Source: Pseudomonas putida (GTDB lineage Bacteria > Pseudomonadota > Gammaproteobacteria > Pseudomonadales > Pseudomonadaceae). From it: a DNA stretch of 64,000 nt. Under the pieces are notes generated by a model, which had not been told where the DNA came from, ran no database searches, and was given only the letters and a program-made list of their open reading frames with translations. The position numbers were made by a program, and so were the translations under genes. Where the stretch lies: the NCBI RefSeq assembly GCF_028682635.1, contig NZ_JANHLK010000005.1:62001-126000 (forward strand), in the 5' to 3' direction. Shown here in pieces: positions 1 to 8,697 of the stretch (the stretch's first letter is position 1; every line of letters starts with the position of its first letter).

Positions 1-283
1 ACGCGAAGTAGCAGTGGTGGGGATTGCCGATCCGCAGTGGGGCGAGCGGCCGTTTGCCTTGCTGGTGCTGCGCGAGGGCCATGCCATCGGCGCCCGGGAA
101 CTCAAGGAGCACCTCAAGCCGTTCGTGGAATTGGGGCACCTGAGCAAGTGGGCGATTCCGAGTCAGATCGCCCTTGTTACTGAAATTCCCAAGACCAGTG
201 TCGGCAAGCTCGACAAGAAGCGAATTCGCGTCGACATCACCGAATGGCAGGCCAACAACAGCACCTTCCTCTCGACGCTTTAA
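1..283 (+). CDS. Fatty-acyl-CoA ligase (AMP-forming), 3' end only
   Basis: This is the C-terminal tail of an acyl-CoA synthetase of the AMP-binding (ANL) superfamily, which activates a carboxylate with ATP and CoA. The gene enters from the left edge in frame 2, so the first ~450 residues are missing. The visible part reads REVAVVGIADPQWGERP... and ends with the motif PKTSVGKLDKKRIR, which carries the invariant A10 lysine (GK) needed for adenylation. The frame stays open to the window edge. It lies upstream of the DUF1302/DUF1329 pair on the same strand, but a 337-base gap with a hairpin makes co-transcription uncertain. Substrate cannot be told from this part; medium or long acyl chains are an inference from the neighbours. 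Confidence 0.85.
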   Translation, partial: REVAVVGIADPQWGERPFALLVLREGHAIGARELKEHLKPFVELGHLSKWAIPSQIALVTEIPKTSVGKLDKKRIRVDITEWQANNSTFLSTL

Positions 284-620
284 GCGTCCCTTGGCGTGCC
301 CGAAAGGGCACGCCAGCCCCACCAAGCAAGCGCTTGGCTTGTCAAATCCGTATTTTCAGCCATTCTTGCCGTGCCGACACCTGTCGGCTTGGCAAAGGAC
401 TGTTCCAGAGTGGTCGGCAGGCTCAAATCACACTTTAGAGGGATCAAGCAGTACTACCTGCTGGCTATAGTCCGCTCAAGGATTTTTAAGAACGGAGCAA
501 ACGCACAAACCGGGGCGATGCAACTTTGGAGTGACTTTGGGAAGCCATGGCTCCCTGTTATCCAAGCGTTTTTAGAAGTGCTATTTGCCATAACAATAAA
601 ATGCACATGGAGTAGCGTCG
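284..620. other. Intergenic region with hairpin and short direct repeat
   Basis: 337 bases without a gene. At 293-314 there is a perfect 9-bp stem (GGCGTGCCC / GGGCACGCC) with a GAAA tetraloop, just after the acyl-CoA ligase stop. It lacks a following T-run, so it is more likely a 3'-end stabiliser than an intrinsic terminator. At 523-529 and 534-540 the heptamer ACTTTGG is repeated 11 bp apart, a spacing that suits a regulator binding one face of the helix before the DUF1302 gene. I see no convincing sigma-70 promoter. Confidence 0.5.
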
Positions 621-2558
621 ATGACATCAGTAAACCAGTTCTGGCGCCGGGCTAAACTGCCTCTGGCCGTCAGCCTTGCCTCTACGCTCGCCGGGCCTGC
701 ATTCGGCGTCAGTTTCAACATCGGTGAAATCGAAGGTCAGTTCGACTCTTCCCTGTCGATCGGCGCGAGTTGGTCTACTGAAAGCGCCAACAAAAACCTC
801 ATCGGCGTCAACAACGGCGGCCGCGGCCTGTCCCAGACTTCCGATGACGGTCACCTGAACTTCAAAAGCGGTGAAACCTTCTCGAAAATCTTCAAGGGTA
901 TCCATGACCTTGAGTTGAAGTATGGCGACACCGGCATTTTCGTCCGTGGCAAATACTGGTACGACTTCGAGCTCAAGGACGAGAGCCGCCCGTTCAAGGA
1001 CATCAGCGACGACAATCGCAAGGAAGGCGCCAAGTCATCTGGCGGCCAGATCCTCGACGCCTTCGTCTACCACAACTACGCCATTGCCGATCAGCCAGGT
1101 TCGGTACGTCTGGGCAAGCAAGTGGTGAGCTGGGGTGAAAGTACCTTCATCGGCGGCGGCATCAACTCGATCAACCCGATCGATGTGTCCGCATTCCGTC
1201 GTCCCGGTGCCGAGATCAAGGAAGGCCTGATTCCGGTCAACATGTTCTACGTGTCCCAGAGCCTGACCGAGAACCTCTCCACCGAAGCCTTCTACCAGAT
1301 CGAATGGGACCAGACGGTCGCCGACAACTGCGGCACCTTCTTCTCGCAACCGGACGTGATCGCCGATGGTTGCGACAATAACCTGGCGGTACTGCGCACC
1401 CAGAACGGCCTCAACAGCGCCCTGGCGGCGGCTGGGCTGCCAGCCGGATTGCGCAATGCCGCGATCAACACTCTCGGCGCCCGGGGCGTGACCTGGGGTA
1501 ACCCGGACGAAGGCGTGATCGTGCGTCGTGGCCCGGATCGCGATGCCCGTGACAGCGGCCAGTTCGGCGTTTCCTTCAAGTACATGTTCGATCCGCTGGA
1601 CACCGAATTCGGTGCCTACTTCATGAACTACCACAGCCGTGCGCCGATTTTCAGTGGTCACGGGGCCCCGGCGAGCGCCTACAGTGGCGCAGGCCTGGTG
1701 GGCGGCCTGGTGGGCAACGGCGTACCCCTGGGTGTCGCGGCGGGCCTGGCACCGACCTTGCTGCCGTTGGTGGTGGCCGGTAACTCCAGCTACTACGTCG
1801 AATACCCAGAGGATATCCGCCTGTACGGCTTGAGCTTCTCCACCACCTTGCCGACAGGCACCGCGTGGAGTGGTGAACTCAGCTACCGTCCGAACGCTCC
1901 GGTCCAGCTCAACACCACCGACATCCTCTTCTCCGGCCTGACGCCGCTGAACCCTAACGTGTCCGTGCTCCAGGGCACCCCAGGGCAGGATCAACAAGGT
2001 TATCGCCGCAAGGAAGTGACCCAGCTGCAAACGACCCTGACCCACTTCTTCGACCAGGTGATGGGCGCCGAGCGTCTGACCCTGGTGGGTGAAGTCGGCT
2101 GGACCCACGTTGGCGGCCTGGAAAGCAATTCCAAGGCACGTTACGGCCGTGACCCGAGCTATGGCCCTGGCCCATTGCCAAACAACCAGTGCGTGACCTT
2201 GAACAGCGGTACCTTGGCAGGCGGCCCGCAAAACAACGTCAGTCGCTACTGCGAAAACGACGGCTTCACCACGGCCAACTCCTGGGGTTACCGCGGTCGT
2301 GCCATCTGGGAATACAACGACGTATTCGCCGGTGTGAACCTCAAGCCGAACGTGGCCTGGTCCCACGACGTGGAAGGTTACTCGCCTGGTCCTGGCGGCA
2401 ACTTCGAGGAAGGTCGCAAAGCGGTCAGCCTGGGTGTCGATGCCGAGTACCAGAACACCTACACCGCAAGCCTGGCGTACACCAACTTCTTCGACGGCAA
2501 GTACACCACCGTGGATGACCGCGACTTCGTTGCGCTCAGCTTCGGCGTGAACTTCTAA
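621..2558 (+). CDS. DUF1302 family outer-membrane beta-barrel protein
   Basis: 645-residue exported protein of the DUF1302 family. An N-terminal signal peptide with two arginines before a hydrophobic stretch ends near residue 29 (AGPAFG). The mature part opens with FNIGEIEGQFDSSLSIGASW and shows the alternating hydrophobic/polar pattern and aromatic-rich strands of a beta-barrel. It ends in FGVNF, a terminal phenylalanine typical of proteins inserted by the Bam machinery. No catalytic motif is visible. It is 30 bases upstream of a DUF1329 gene, a pairing common in Pseudomonas near acyl-CoA ligases and steroid or lipid catabolism genes. From that context I infer a role in passage or sensing of hydrophobic compounds at the outer membrane; function is unproven. 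A weak Shine-Dalgarno (GGAG at 608-611) precedes the start. Confidence 0.85.
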   Translation: MTSVNQFWRRAKLPLAVSLASTLAGPAFGVSFNIGEIEGQFDSSLSIGASWSTESANKNLIGVNNGGRGLSQTSDDGHLNFKSGETFSKIFKGIHDLELKYGDTGIFVRGKYWYDFELKDESRPFKDISDDNRKEGAKSSGGQILDAFVYHNYAIADQPGSVRLGKQVVSWGESTFIGGGINSINPIDVSAFRRPGAEIKEGLIPVNMFYVSQSLTENLSTEAFYQIEWDQTVADNCGTFFSQPDVIADGCDNNLAVLRTQNGLNSALAAAGLPAGLRNAAINTLGARGVTWGNPDEGVIVRRGPDRDARDSGQFGVSFKYMFDPLDTEFGAYFMNYHSRAPIFSGHGAPASAYSGAGLVGGLVGNGVPLGVAAGLAPTLLPLVVAGNSSYYVEYPEDIRLYGLSFSTTLPTGTAWSGELSYRPNAPVQLNTTDILFSGLTPLNPNVSVLQGTPGQDQQGYRRKEVTQLQTTLTHFFDQVMGAERLTLVGEVGWTHVGGLESNSKARYGRDPSYGPGPLPNNQCVTLNSGTLAGGPQNNVSRYCENDGFTTANSWGYRGRAIWEYNDVFAGVNLKPNVAWSHDVEGYSPGPGGNFEEGRKAVSLGVDAEYQNTYTASLAYTNFFDGKYTTVDDRDFVALSFGVNF

Positions 2559-2588
2559 GCACTCTATTTTCAGGACGAGCACATACAC

Positions 2589-3953
2589 ATGAAAATAACC
2601 AAGAGTCTGTTCCACGCCGGTGTCCTGGGGCTTTCGCTGCTGGCGACCGGTGTCATGGCAGCGGTCCCGGCGGCCGAAGCGGACAAGCTGGGCAAGAGCC
2701 TGACCCCGATGGGCGCCGAAATGGCCGGTAATGCCGATGGTTCGATCCCGGCCTGGAAGCCCATGCCGAAAAACGCCGGTACTGTCGACAGCAAGGGTTT
2801 CCTGTCCAATCCGTACGCCAGCGAAAAACCGTTGTTCACCATCACGGCGCAGAACGTCGACCAGTACAAGGACAAGCTCGCCCCGGGTCAGTACGCGATG
2901 TTCAAGCGCTACCCGGAAACCTTCAAGATGCCGGTCTACACCTCCCATCGCGGTGCAACCGTGCCGGATGACGTGTTCGCCGCCATCAAGCGCAACGCCA
3001 CCAAGACCAACCTGGTGTCCGGTGGTAACGGCCTGGAGAACTTCGAAACCGCCATACCGTTCCCGATTCCGAAAAGCGGCGTCGAAGTGATCTGGAACCA
3101 CATCACCCGCTATCGCGGCGGCAGCGTGACCCGTCTGGTCACCCAGGCCACGCCACAGCCGAACGGCTCGTTCAGCCTGGTGTACTTCCAGGACCAGTTC
3201 GTGTTCCGTGACAAGATGAAGGATTACGATCCGGCGAACCCGGGCAACATCCTGTTCTACTTCAAGCAGAAAGTGACCGCGCCGGCGCGTCTGGCCGGTG
3301 GTGTGCTGCTGGTTCACGAAACCCTCGACCAGGTCAAGGAGCCGCGTTCGGCATGGGTCTACAACGCCGGTCAGCGTCGTGTGCGTCGTGCGCCACAAGT
3401 GTCCTATGACGGGCCGGGTACCGCTGCCGATGGCTTGCGTACCTCCGACAACCTGGACATGTATAACGGTGCGCCGGATCGTTACGACTGGAAACTCGAA
3501 GGCAAGAAAGAGATGTACATCGCCTCCGACGCCTACAAGCTCGACGATCCGAAGCTCAAGTACACCGACATCATCAAGGCCGGCCATATCAACCAGGACC
3601 TGGCTCGCTACGAGCTGCGCCGGGTCTGGCATGTGGTTGCAACCCTGAAGGAAGGCCAGCGTCACATCTACGCCAAGCGTGACTTCTACATCGACGAAGA
3701 CACCTGGCAGGCCGCAGTGATCGACCACTACGACGGCCGCAACCAACTGTGGCGCGTTGCCGAGGCGCATGCCGAGAACTACTACGACAAGCAAGTGCCG
3801 TGGTACGCCCTGGAAACCCTGTACGACCTGCAATCGGGTCGCTACCTGGCGCTGGGCATGAAGAACGAAGAGAAGTCGGCGTATGACTTCGGCTTCACCG
3901 CCACCACCAGCGACTTCACCCCGGCGGCGTTGCGCCAGGATGGTGTTCGCTAA
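2589..3953 (+). CDS. DUF1329 family exported protein (LolA/LolB-like fold)
   Basis: 454-residue protein with a clear Sec signal peptide (MKITKSLFHAGVLGLSLLA..., cleavage near AMA-AVPAAEA) and no further membrane segments, so periplasmic or attached to the inner leaflet of the outer membrane. DUF1329 proteins are thought to adopt a fold related to the lipoprotein carriers LolA/LolB; that is family knowledge, not visible here. It forms an operon with the DUF1302 barrel (30-base gap), and a strong terminator follows its stop. A shuttle role for a lipid-like ligand between the barrel and the cell is plausible inference. GGACGAG lies upstream of the ATG as a modest ribosome binding site. Confidence 0.85.
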   Translation: MKITKSLFHAGVLGLSLLATGVMAAVPAAEADKLGKSLTPMGAEMAGNADGSIPAWKPMPKNAGTVDSKGFLSNPYASEKPLFTITAQNVDQYKDKLAPGQYAMFKRYPETFKMPVYTSHRGATVPDDVFAAIKRNATKTNLVSGGNGLENFETAIPFPIPKSGVEVIWNHITRYRGGSVTRLVTQATPQPNGSFSLVYFQDQFVFRDKMKDYDPANPGNILFYFKQKVTAPARLAGGVLLVHETLDQVKEPRSAWVYNAGQRRVRRAPQVSYDGPGTAADGLRTSDNLDMYNGAPDRYDWKLEGKKEMYIASDAYKLDDPKLKYTDIIKAGHINQDLARYELRRVWHVVATLKEGQRHIYAKRDFYIDEDTWQAAVIDHYDGRNQLWRVAEAHAENYYDKQVPWYALETLYDLQSGRYLALGMKNEEKSAYDFGFTATTSDFTPAALRQDGVR

Positions 3954-3986
3954 CGTGCACTGACCTGAGGCCGCATCCTCTGGAAA

Positions 3987-4017
3987 AACGCCCCGACTGG
4001 TTCGGGGCGTTTTTTTT
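3987..4017 (+). terminator. Intrinsic terminator after DUF1329 gene
   Basis: AACGCCCCGA ... TCGGGGCGTT stem with a five-base loop followed by an eight-T run. It closes the DUF1302-DUF1329 transcription unit. Confidence 0.9.
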
Positions 4018-4133
4018 CTGTAGGAGCGAGCTTGCTCGCGATGGTCGTCAACGATAACGCTTGAAACCAGGCAGCCCGCGGCGCTCTCTGGTTACTCGTC
4101 GGAACGCCGCCCGGAGCAAGCTCGCTCCTACAG
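4018..4133. repeat. REPIN, GAGCGAGCTTGCTCGCGA class
   Basis: Two REP sequences in inverted orientation: CTGTAGGAGCGAGCTTGCTCG at the left end and its near-complement ending GCTCGCTCCTACAG at the right, about 70 bases apart. It begins on the last base-pairs of the preceding terminator. Same class as the element at 16541-16633. Confidence 0.9.
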
Positions 4134-4245
4134 TGTTTAGAGTTTTTGTAGCCATTTGTAGCAATAACCTTCATTCCCTCATCGTTTACCGCTAGTCTGC
4201 GGACATCTGCAACGCCGCCACCCGCAATTCAAACAAGAGCCGGCC

Positions 4246-6984
4246 ATGACTGATCTGTCCCCACCACCCGGTCCTGCAAGCGTCGCTGTCGCCGCGCTGG
4301 ACGGGCGCTTTTTCCGACCGCCATTGCCCGACGGCCATGTGTTGCGCCCACGCCTGTGCGAGCGCTTGAGCGCAGGCTTGGGTGGCAGGTTGCTGCTGGT
4401 CAGCGCACCGGCCGGGTTCGGCAAGAGTTCGTTGGCGGTGGAGTTCTGTCAGGCGCTACCAGCTCATTGGCAAAGTCTGTGGCTGGGGTTGAGCCCGCGA
4501 GACAGCGACCCCGGCCGATTCCTCGAGCGGTTGCTCGAAGGTCTGCAGGACTTCTTTCCGCAATTGGGCAGGCAGTCCCTTGGCTTGTTGAAAATGCGCC
4601 AGCGGCATCAGCCGTTCGCCTTCGAAGAATGGCTGGACGGGCTGCTCGACGAACTGGCCGTGCACCTGTCGACGGCCACCCCGCTCTTGCTGGTGCTCGA
4701 TGACTATCACCTGGCCCAGGGCCCCGTACTCGATCGCTGCCTGCAGTTTTTCCTCAATCACCTGCCCGACGGCTTGCTGGTGATGGTCACCAGCCGCCAG
4801 CGTCCCGACTGGCACCTGGCGAGATTGCGCCTGTCGCGCCAGTTGCTGGAACTGCATGAGCAGGACCTGCGTCTGACCCACGATGAAGCCTTGAGCCTGC
4901 TCGATCGGCACAGCAGTTCCTTGCGTGGCGAGGCGCTGGAAAACCTGATCCAGCGCAGCGAAGGCTGGGTAGCCGGGTTGCGCTTCTGGTTGCTCGCCGC
5001 CTCCGAGGCTGGCACCCAAGGCGCGTTGCCCCAGGCGCTGCACGGCGGGGAAGGGCTGATCCGCGACTACCTGCTCGAAGAGGTGATCGATTGCCTGCCG
5101 GCCGAAGTACAAGCCTTCCTCTACGACACCGCCCCCCAGGAACGCTTTTGCAGTGAGCTATGCGACGCCGTGCGCGACGCCCATGACAGCGCCGCGATCC
5201 TCAGCTTCCTGGCCGCCCACCAGGTGTTCCTGGTGCCGCTGGACGAGCACGGCCACTGGTATCGTTACCACCATCTGTTTTCCGATCTGCTGCGCACCCG
5301 GCCCGGCGCGCAGTCGATGGTGCCGGCCGCGAGCCTGCACCTGCGCGCCTGTCGCTGGTTCAATGCCCAGGGCCTGCTCGATGAGGCGGTCGAGCAGGCG
5401 TTGCGGGCAGGACATTTGGACGTTGCGGCCAACCTGGTGCAGAACCTTTCCGAAGAACAACTGCTGGCCGAACAGAACGTCGGCATGTTGCTGCGCTGGA
5501 AAATGGACTTGCCCGATAGCCTGTTGATCAGCACGCCGCGCTTGATCGTGCTCTACAGCTGGGCGTTGGGGCTGGCCTGCCAGCTGGACGCCGCCGAGGA
5601 ACTGGCCAGCCACCTGAGCCGCTTCCTGCCGGCGCCGTCGGCCACCGCGCAAAAGTCGATGCTGGCGCAATGGCTGGCCTTGAGCGGGATCATCGCGCGC
5701 GGGCGCGGTAACCGCGAACTGACCATACGATATTGCACCGAAGCGCTGGAGAGCCTGCCGTGCAAGCGTTATGGCCAGCGCTTGGTGTGCCTCTCGACCC
5801 TGTCCAACCTGGCCATTGCTGATGGCGACATGTGGCGTGCGAGGAATTTGAACCGCGAGTCCCTGGAGCTGGCGCAACGGGTTGGCAATCCGCTGTTCGA
5901 GGCGTTGGCGCACTACGACCGCGCTCGAGTATTGCAGGCGCGGGGTGAAGTGCTGCGTTCGCTGGATGAAGTCCGCCAGGGGCTGCAGCGCCTGCAGGGT
6001 TTGCCTGCGCAGAGGCTCTTCGCAGTACGCGCCCGACTGACGCTGTACGAGGGTTTTCTGTTGGCCGTGCGCCTGCAACCCCAAGCCGCACGGTTGCGCT
6101 TGCAGGCCGGCTTGAGCGAGGCCCGTGCCTGTCGCGACATCAGCGTGCTGATTGGTCATTGCGTGATCGCCCGGCTTGAGGGCAGCAGCGGCGAGTTCGC
6201 CAAGGCCTTTGCCGAACTCGCCGAAGCGGAACGGCTGATGCACATCTGGGACGTGCCGCCGATCTACTACCTGGCGATGATTACCCTGGTCAAATGCGAA
6301 CTCTGGCTGGCCCAGGGGCGTACCGACCTGGCGCAAGCCTGGTTGACCCGATTGGGTCAGACCTACAACGGCGAGCAGCCGGCCGCACCCCCGGAATTCC
6401 ATCCGCAACTGCCGCTGCATATCGAATTGCAGCAAGCGTTGCTGGAGGCAATCCAGAACCAGCCGATGCTGGCCGAAGGGCGTTTGAATACGCTGCTGGA
6501 AAATGGCCAGCAAACCGGTCGGCAGATGCTCAGTGCCATGGCGCTGACGCAAAAGGTTTCGTTGTTGTTGGGCAGCGGACGCGAACCGGAGGCCCGCAAG
6601 GCGCTAATCCAGGCGCTGGACGCCGCAGCCGGGGGCGTGTTGCAACCCTTCGAAGGGCTATTGGCCGAGCACCCGGACTGGCTGCGCGGACAACTTCAAC
6701 TCTGCACGCCGACCACGGTTTCCCGGGACCTCTCAGAAAAACTTCCAGCCGTGGCCTCTCGCCCGACACCGGAACCCACTCCCGCCTCGGAACAACTCAG
6801 CACCCGGGAAATGGCCGTCCTGCGCCTGATTGCCCAAGGCTGCTCGAATCAGGAAATCAGCGACCAGCTGTTCATTTCCCTGCACACGGTGAAAACCCAT
6901 GCCAGCCATATCAACAGCAAGCTGGGGGTAGAGCGGCGCACGCAGGCCGTGGCGCGGGCGAAGGAGTTGGGGGTGTTGGTGTAG
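4246..6984 (+). CDS. MalT/AlkS-like LuxR-family ATP-dependent regulator
   Basis: 912-residue signal-transduction ATPase with a LuxR DNA-binding tail (LAL/MalT type). A Walker A motif sits at residues 54-61 (APAGFGKS) and a Walker B-like LLLVLDDYH near 150, followed by an NB-ARC-like region, a long helical (TPR-like) middle section, and a C-terminal GerE helix-turn-helix (LSTREMAVLRLIAQGCSNQEISDQL...TVKTH...). Proteins of this type bind ATP and a small inducer, oligomerise and activate transcription. The gene follows the DUF1302-DUF1329 pair on the same strand but after a terminator and a REPIN, so it is transcribed separately; I infer that it controls that pair and perhaps the acyl-CoA ligase, as AlkS does for alkane genes. 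The inducer is unknown. The start has only a weak RBS (AAGAGCC). Confidence 0.9.
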   Translation: MTDLSPPPGPASVAVAALDGRFFRPPLPDGHVLRPRLCERLSAGLGGRLLLVSAPAGFGKSSLAVEFCQALPAHWQSLWLGLSPRDSDPGRFLERLLEGLQDFFPQLGRQSLGLLKMRQRHQPFAFEEWLDGLLDELAVHLSTATPLLLVLDDYHLAQGPVLDRCLQFFLNHLPDGLLVMVTSRQRPDWHLARLRLSRQLLELHEQDLRLTHDEALSLLDRHSSSLRGEALENLIQRSEGWVAGLRFWLLAASEAGTQGALPQALHGGEGLIRDYLLEEVIDCLPAEVQAFLYDTAPQERFCSELCDAVRDAHDSAAILSFLAAHQVFLVPLDEHGHWYRYHHLFSDLLRTRPGAQSMVPAASLHLRACRWFNAQGLLDEAVEQALRAGHLDVAANLVQNLSEEQLLAEQNVGMLLRWKMDLPDSLLISTPRLIVLYSWALGLACQLDAAEELASHLSRFLPAPSATAQKSMLAQWLALSGIIARGRGNRELTIRYCTEALESLPCKRYGQRLVCLSTLSNLAIADGDMWRARNLNRESLELAQRVGNPLFEALAHYDRARVLQARGEVLRSLDEVRQGLQRLQGLPAQRLFAVRARLTLYEGFLLAVRLQPQAARLRLQAGLSEARACRDISVLIGHCVIARLEGSSGEFAKAFAELAEAERLMHIWDVPPIYYLAMITLVKCELWLAQGRTDLAQAWLTRLGQTYNGEQPAAPPEFHPQLPLHIELQQALLEAIQNQPMLAEGRLNTLLENGQQTGRQMLSAMALTQKVSLLLGSGREPEARKALIQALDAAAGGVLQPFEGLLAEHPDWLRGQLQLCTPTTVSRDLSEKLPAVASRPTPEPTPASEQLSTREMAVLRLIAQGCSNQEISDQLFISLHTVKTHASHINSKLGVERRTQAVARAKELGVLV

Positions 6985-7067
6985 CGTTGCGCGGGTTTTC
7001 TTGCTGGCGTCCTAGGCCGTGGTCGCGTCGCCAGTGCAAATCGCACGTTCGTCGTTATGAAGTATGG

Positions 7068-7682
7068 TCAAGGGTTCGTCCATGGCGTGGCCAGTGACAG
7101 CGTGATGAGATAGCGCTCCTCTGTGGGCCGTTTCTGGTCCTTGAATCGATTCACAATCAACATCACTTGATACCGGTTGGACGCGTGCCAATAGGATGTG
7201 CCGCCTTTGTTAACGTCCCGTAATTGGGCTCGCCACTCAGGAGTGTCGGCGAATGAAGGGAAGTAATCGACCTTGATGGGGGTCCAGCCAGCGTTGCGCC
7301 ATTGCTCCTGCAAATCCAGCACGACCTTGAGAGCGTCGTCGAGTAATAGCGGCTCGATTTGTGGGGACATGCGGACACCGTGGATATGTTCATCATCAAA
7401 CATCACCGTGAAAAAACGGGCCAGAGGCGTTACAAAACCGTACTTGGGATCAATGAAACGCAGGCGTGCATCTGATTTCGGAATACTGAACCACGAGTGC
7501 CCGGGAACGGCCGGGCCAATGCTTGCGCTGGAGCGCTGGCGCATGGCTTCGTACGGCTCGCCGATCAACAGGGCGATTTCCGGTTCATCCGAGAGTACTT
7601 GAATCGCGGCGGACGTCAGGAGGGCCGCGATCGCCAGTGCCAACGCACCGCGTCGCCAGCCTATGCGCTGCAGCAGGCTCAT
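7068..7682 (-). CDS. Membrane-anchored protein encoded with PAAR gene; possible T6SS partner
   Basis: 204-residue protein I cannot assign to a named family. A single N-terminal hydrophobic segment (about residues 12-30, GALALAIAALLTSAAIQVL) anchors it to the inner membrane or is a signal sequence. The rest (~175 residues) is soluble, mixed alpha/beta in composition and without cysteines, so probably periplasmic. Its ATG overlaps the stop of the upstream PAAR reading frame by four bases (ATGA), so the two are translationally coupled. By position it could be an immunity protein or an adaptor for the PAAR protein; as I recall, similar pairs occur in other fluorescent pseudomonads. Its own frame is intact although the PAAR gene is broken. 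Confidence 0.7.
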   Translation of the reverse strand: MSLLQRIGWRRGALALAIAALLTSAAIQVLSDEPEIALLIGEPYEAMRQRSSASIGPAVPGHSWFSIPKSDARLRFIDPKYGFVTPLARFFTVMFDDEHIHGVRMSPQIEPLLLDDALKVVLDLQEQWRNAGWTPIKVDYFPSFADTPEWRAQLRDVNKGGTSYWHASNRYQVMLIVNRFKDQKRPTEERYLITLSLATPWTNP

Positions 7683-8475
7683 CGCACGCCTCCACCCCAG
7701 GCGATGTCCCGAATCGATTGCTCAATTTGGTCGCGCTGGTCGCTGTGCAGCAAATCGTCAAACTGCGCCGCGGCTTTGAGCACAAAGATCATGCGCCGTT
7801 CGATGTCAGCCAGGTTGGCAAAGGGATTACTGCCAAAACCAATGGTGCGTCCGTCCTCGATGGGACGGCACTGGCTGGAAAAGCGAAGGCCGCAAGACCA
7901 GCCCACTGGAAACGCGGGTCATGGCGCCACAGCTGGGCGTAGGCGGCATTGATCGCCTTGTTGCGCGCCTTCGGGTCGGCGATCAGCTTACCGCCCGGTG
8001 CTACGACGTTTTCGACCCGCTGCTGGTAGCCGCGCCAAAGGTTCTCGCAGACCGTCCCTGGCCGTTCGCTGAGCGTTGGTGTGGGCGCCCGCGCTGAAGT
8101 GAAAGTGGATTGTCGTGGCTTCACCGGATTGCTGGGTGCAACGGGCGCGGCCGCCTGTTGAGTGGCACTCCTTGCCACTGGCGGCGCAGCATCCTGTCTG
8201 GAGTCGTAGGTGGCGGTGGTAAACGAGGGGATGAACCCGGCGTTGCAGGGGCAGCTGGTGCGGCTGTCCAACGAGCCCGCCATCAGCCTGCCGTGACTGT
8301 CCATGAACGAGATGCCACCCTCGATTTCGTAGGTTTTGTCGTTTTTGCCGCAGGACACCGGATCCCCTGCGCGAACATGGGCGAAGCCAAACATCATGAT
8401 GCGGGTATCGGTCTCCAGCACCTCGCCACCGCAGGTGGTCTTGTCACCCTTGCGAATGAAATATCCCTTTGCCAT
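7679..8475 (-). pseudogene. PAAR-domain T6SS spike protein, frameshifted and probably internally deleted
   Basis: The N-terminal 95 or so residues are a PAAR domain (MAKGYFIRKGDKTTCGGEVL...HVRAGDPVSCG...GRLMAGSLDS), the tip of the type VI secretion spike. A proline/alanine linker and a C-terminal section (ENLWRGYQQRVENVV...PRFQWAGLAAFA) follow. At about 7875-7890 the frame changes: the first frame runs on to a stop at 7789, while the continuing homologous sequence (SQCRPIEDGRTIGFGSNPF...IEQSIRDIAWGGGVR) is read in another frame down to 7679. The junction lies at a run of four A on the + strand. Full-length relatives are, as I recall, well over 400 residues, so a middle section also seems to be missing. 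The start is clear (AAGGAG, 8-base spacing). No other T6SS gene is in the window. Confidence 0.75.
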
Positions 8476-8568
8476 TGCTAGAACTCCTTGTTTACGATCA
8501 AATTGCTCCTGCTCCCGATGGAACGGAGGAGTGGCAAAATGCCGTGCACAGGGTTCTATCCGGGGCTG

Positions 8569-8587
8569 TCAGACGTAAATCAGACGT
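8569..8587. promoter_or_regulatory. 11-bp-spaced direct repeat between PAAR and hydrolase genes
   Basis: The octamer TCAGACGT occurs at 8569-8576 and again at 8580-8587, one helical turn apart, in the 222-base gap between the divergent PAAR and hydrolase genes. A regulator site is possible; no promoter elements are convincing. Confidence 0.3.
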
Positions 8588-8697
8588 TTCCTTGTTTGTT
8601 GTAGTCCGCTTCCGCAATCAGGCAGTGGCAATGGGTGGCATCGGCGATGTCGTCGAGCTGTGCGAGAATATGCCATCCATTTTTTCCAGGAACACCC

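Noticed and set aside
293..314. Strong GNRA-capped hairpin after the acyl-CoA ligase as an intrinsic terminator
   Set aside because: There is no T-run after it; kept only as a note on the intergenic region.
1035..3833. A 932-codon open frame on the minus strand across the DUF1302 and DUF1329 genes
   Set aside because: It is exactly antisense to two well-supported exported proteins, has no RBS or family signature, and long antisense frames are expected from the codon bias of GC-rich genes.
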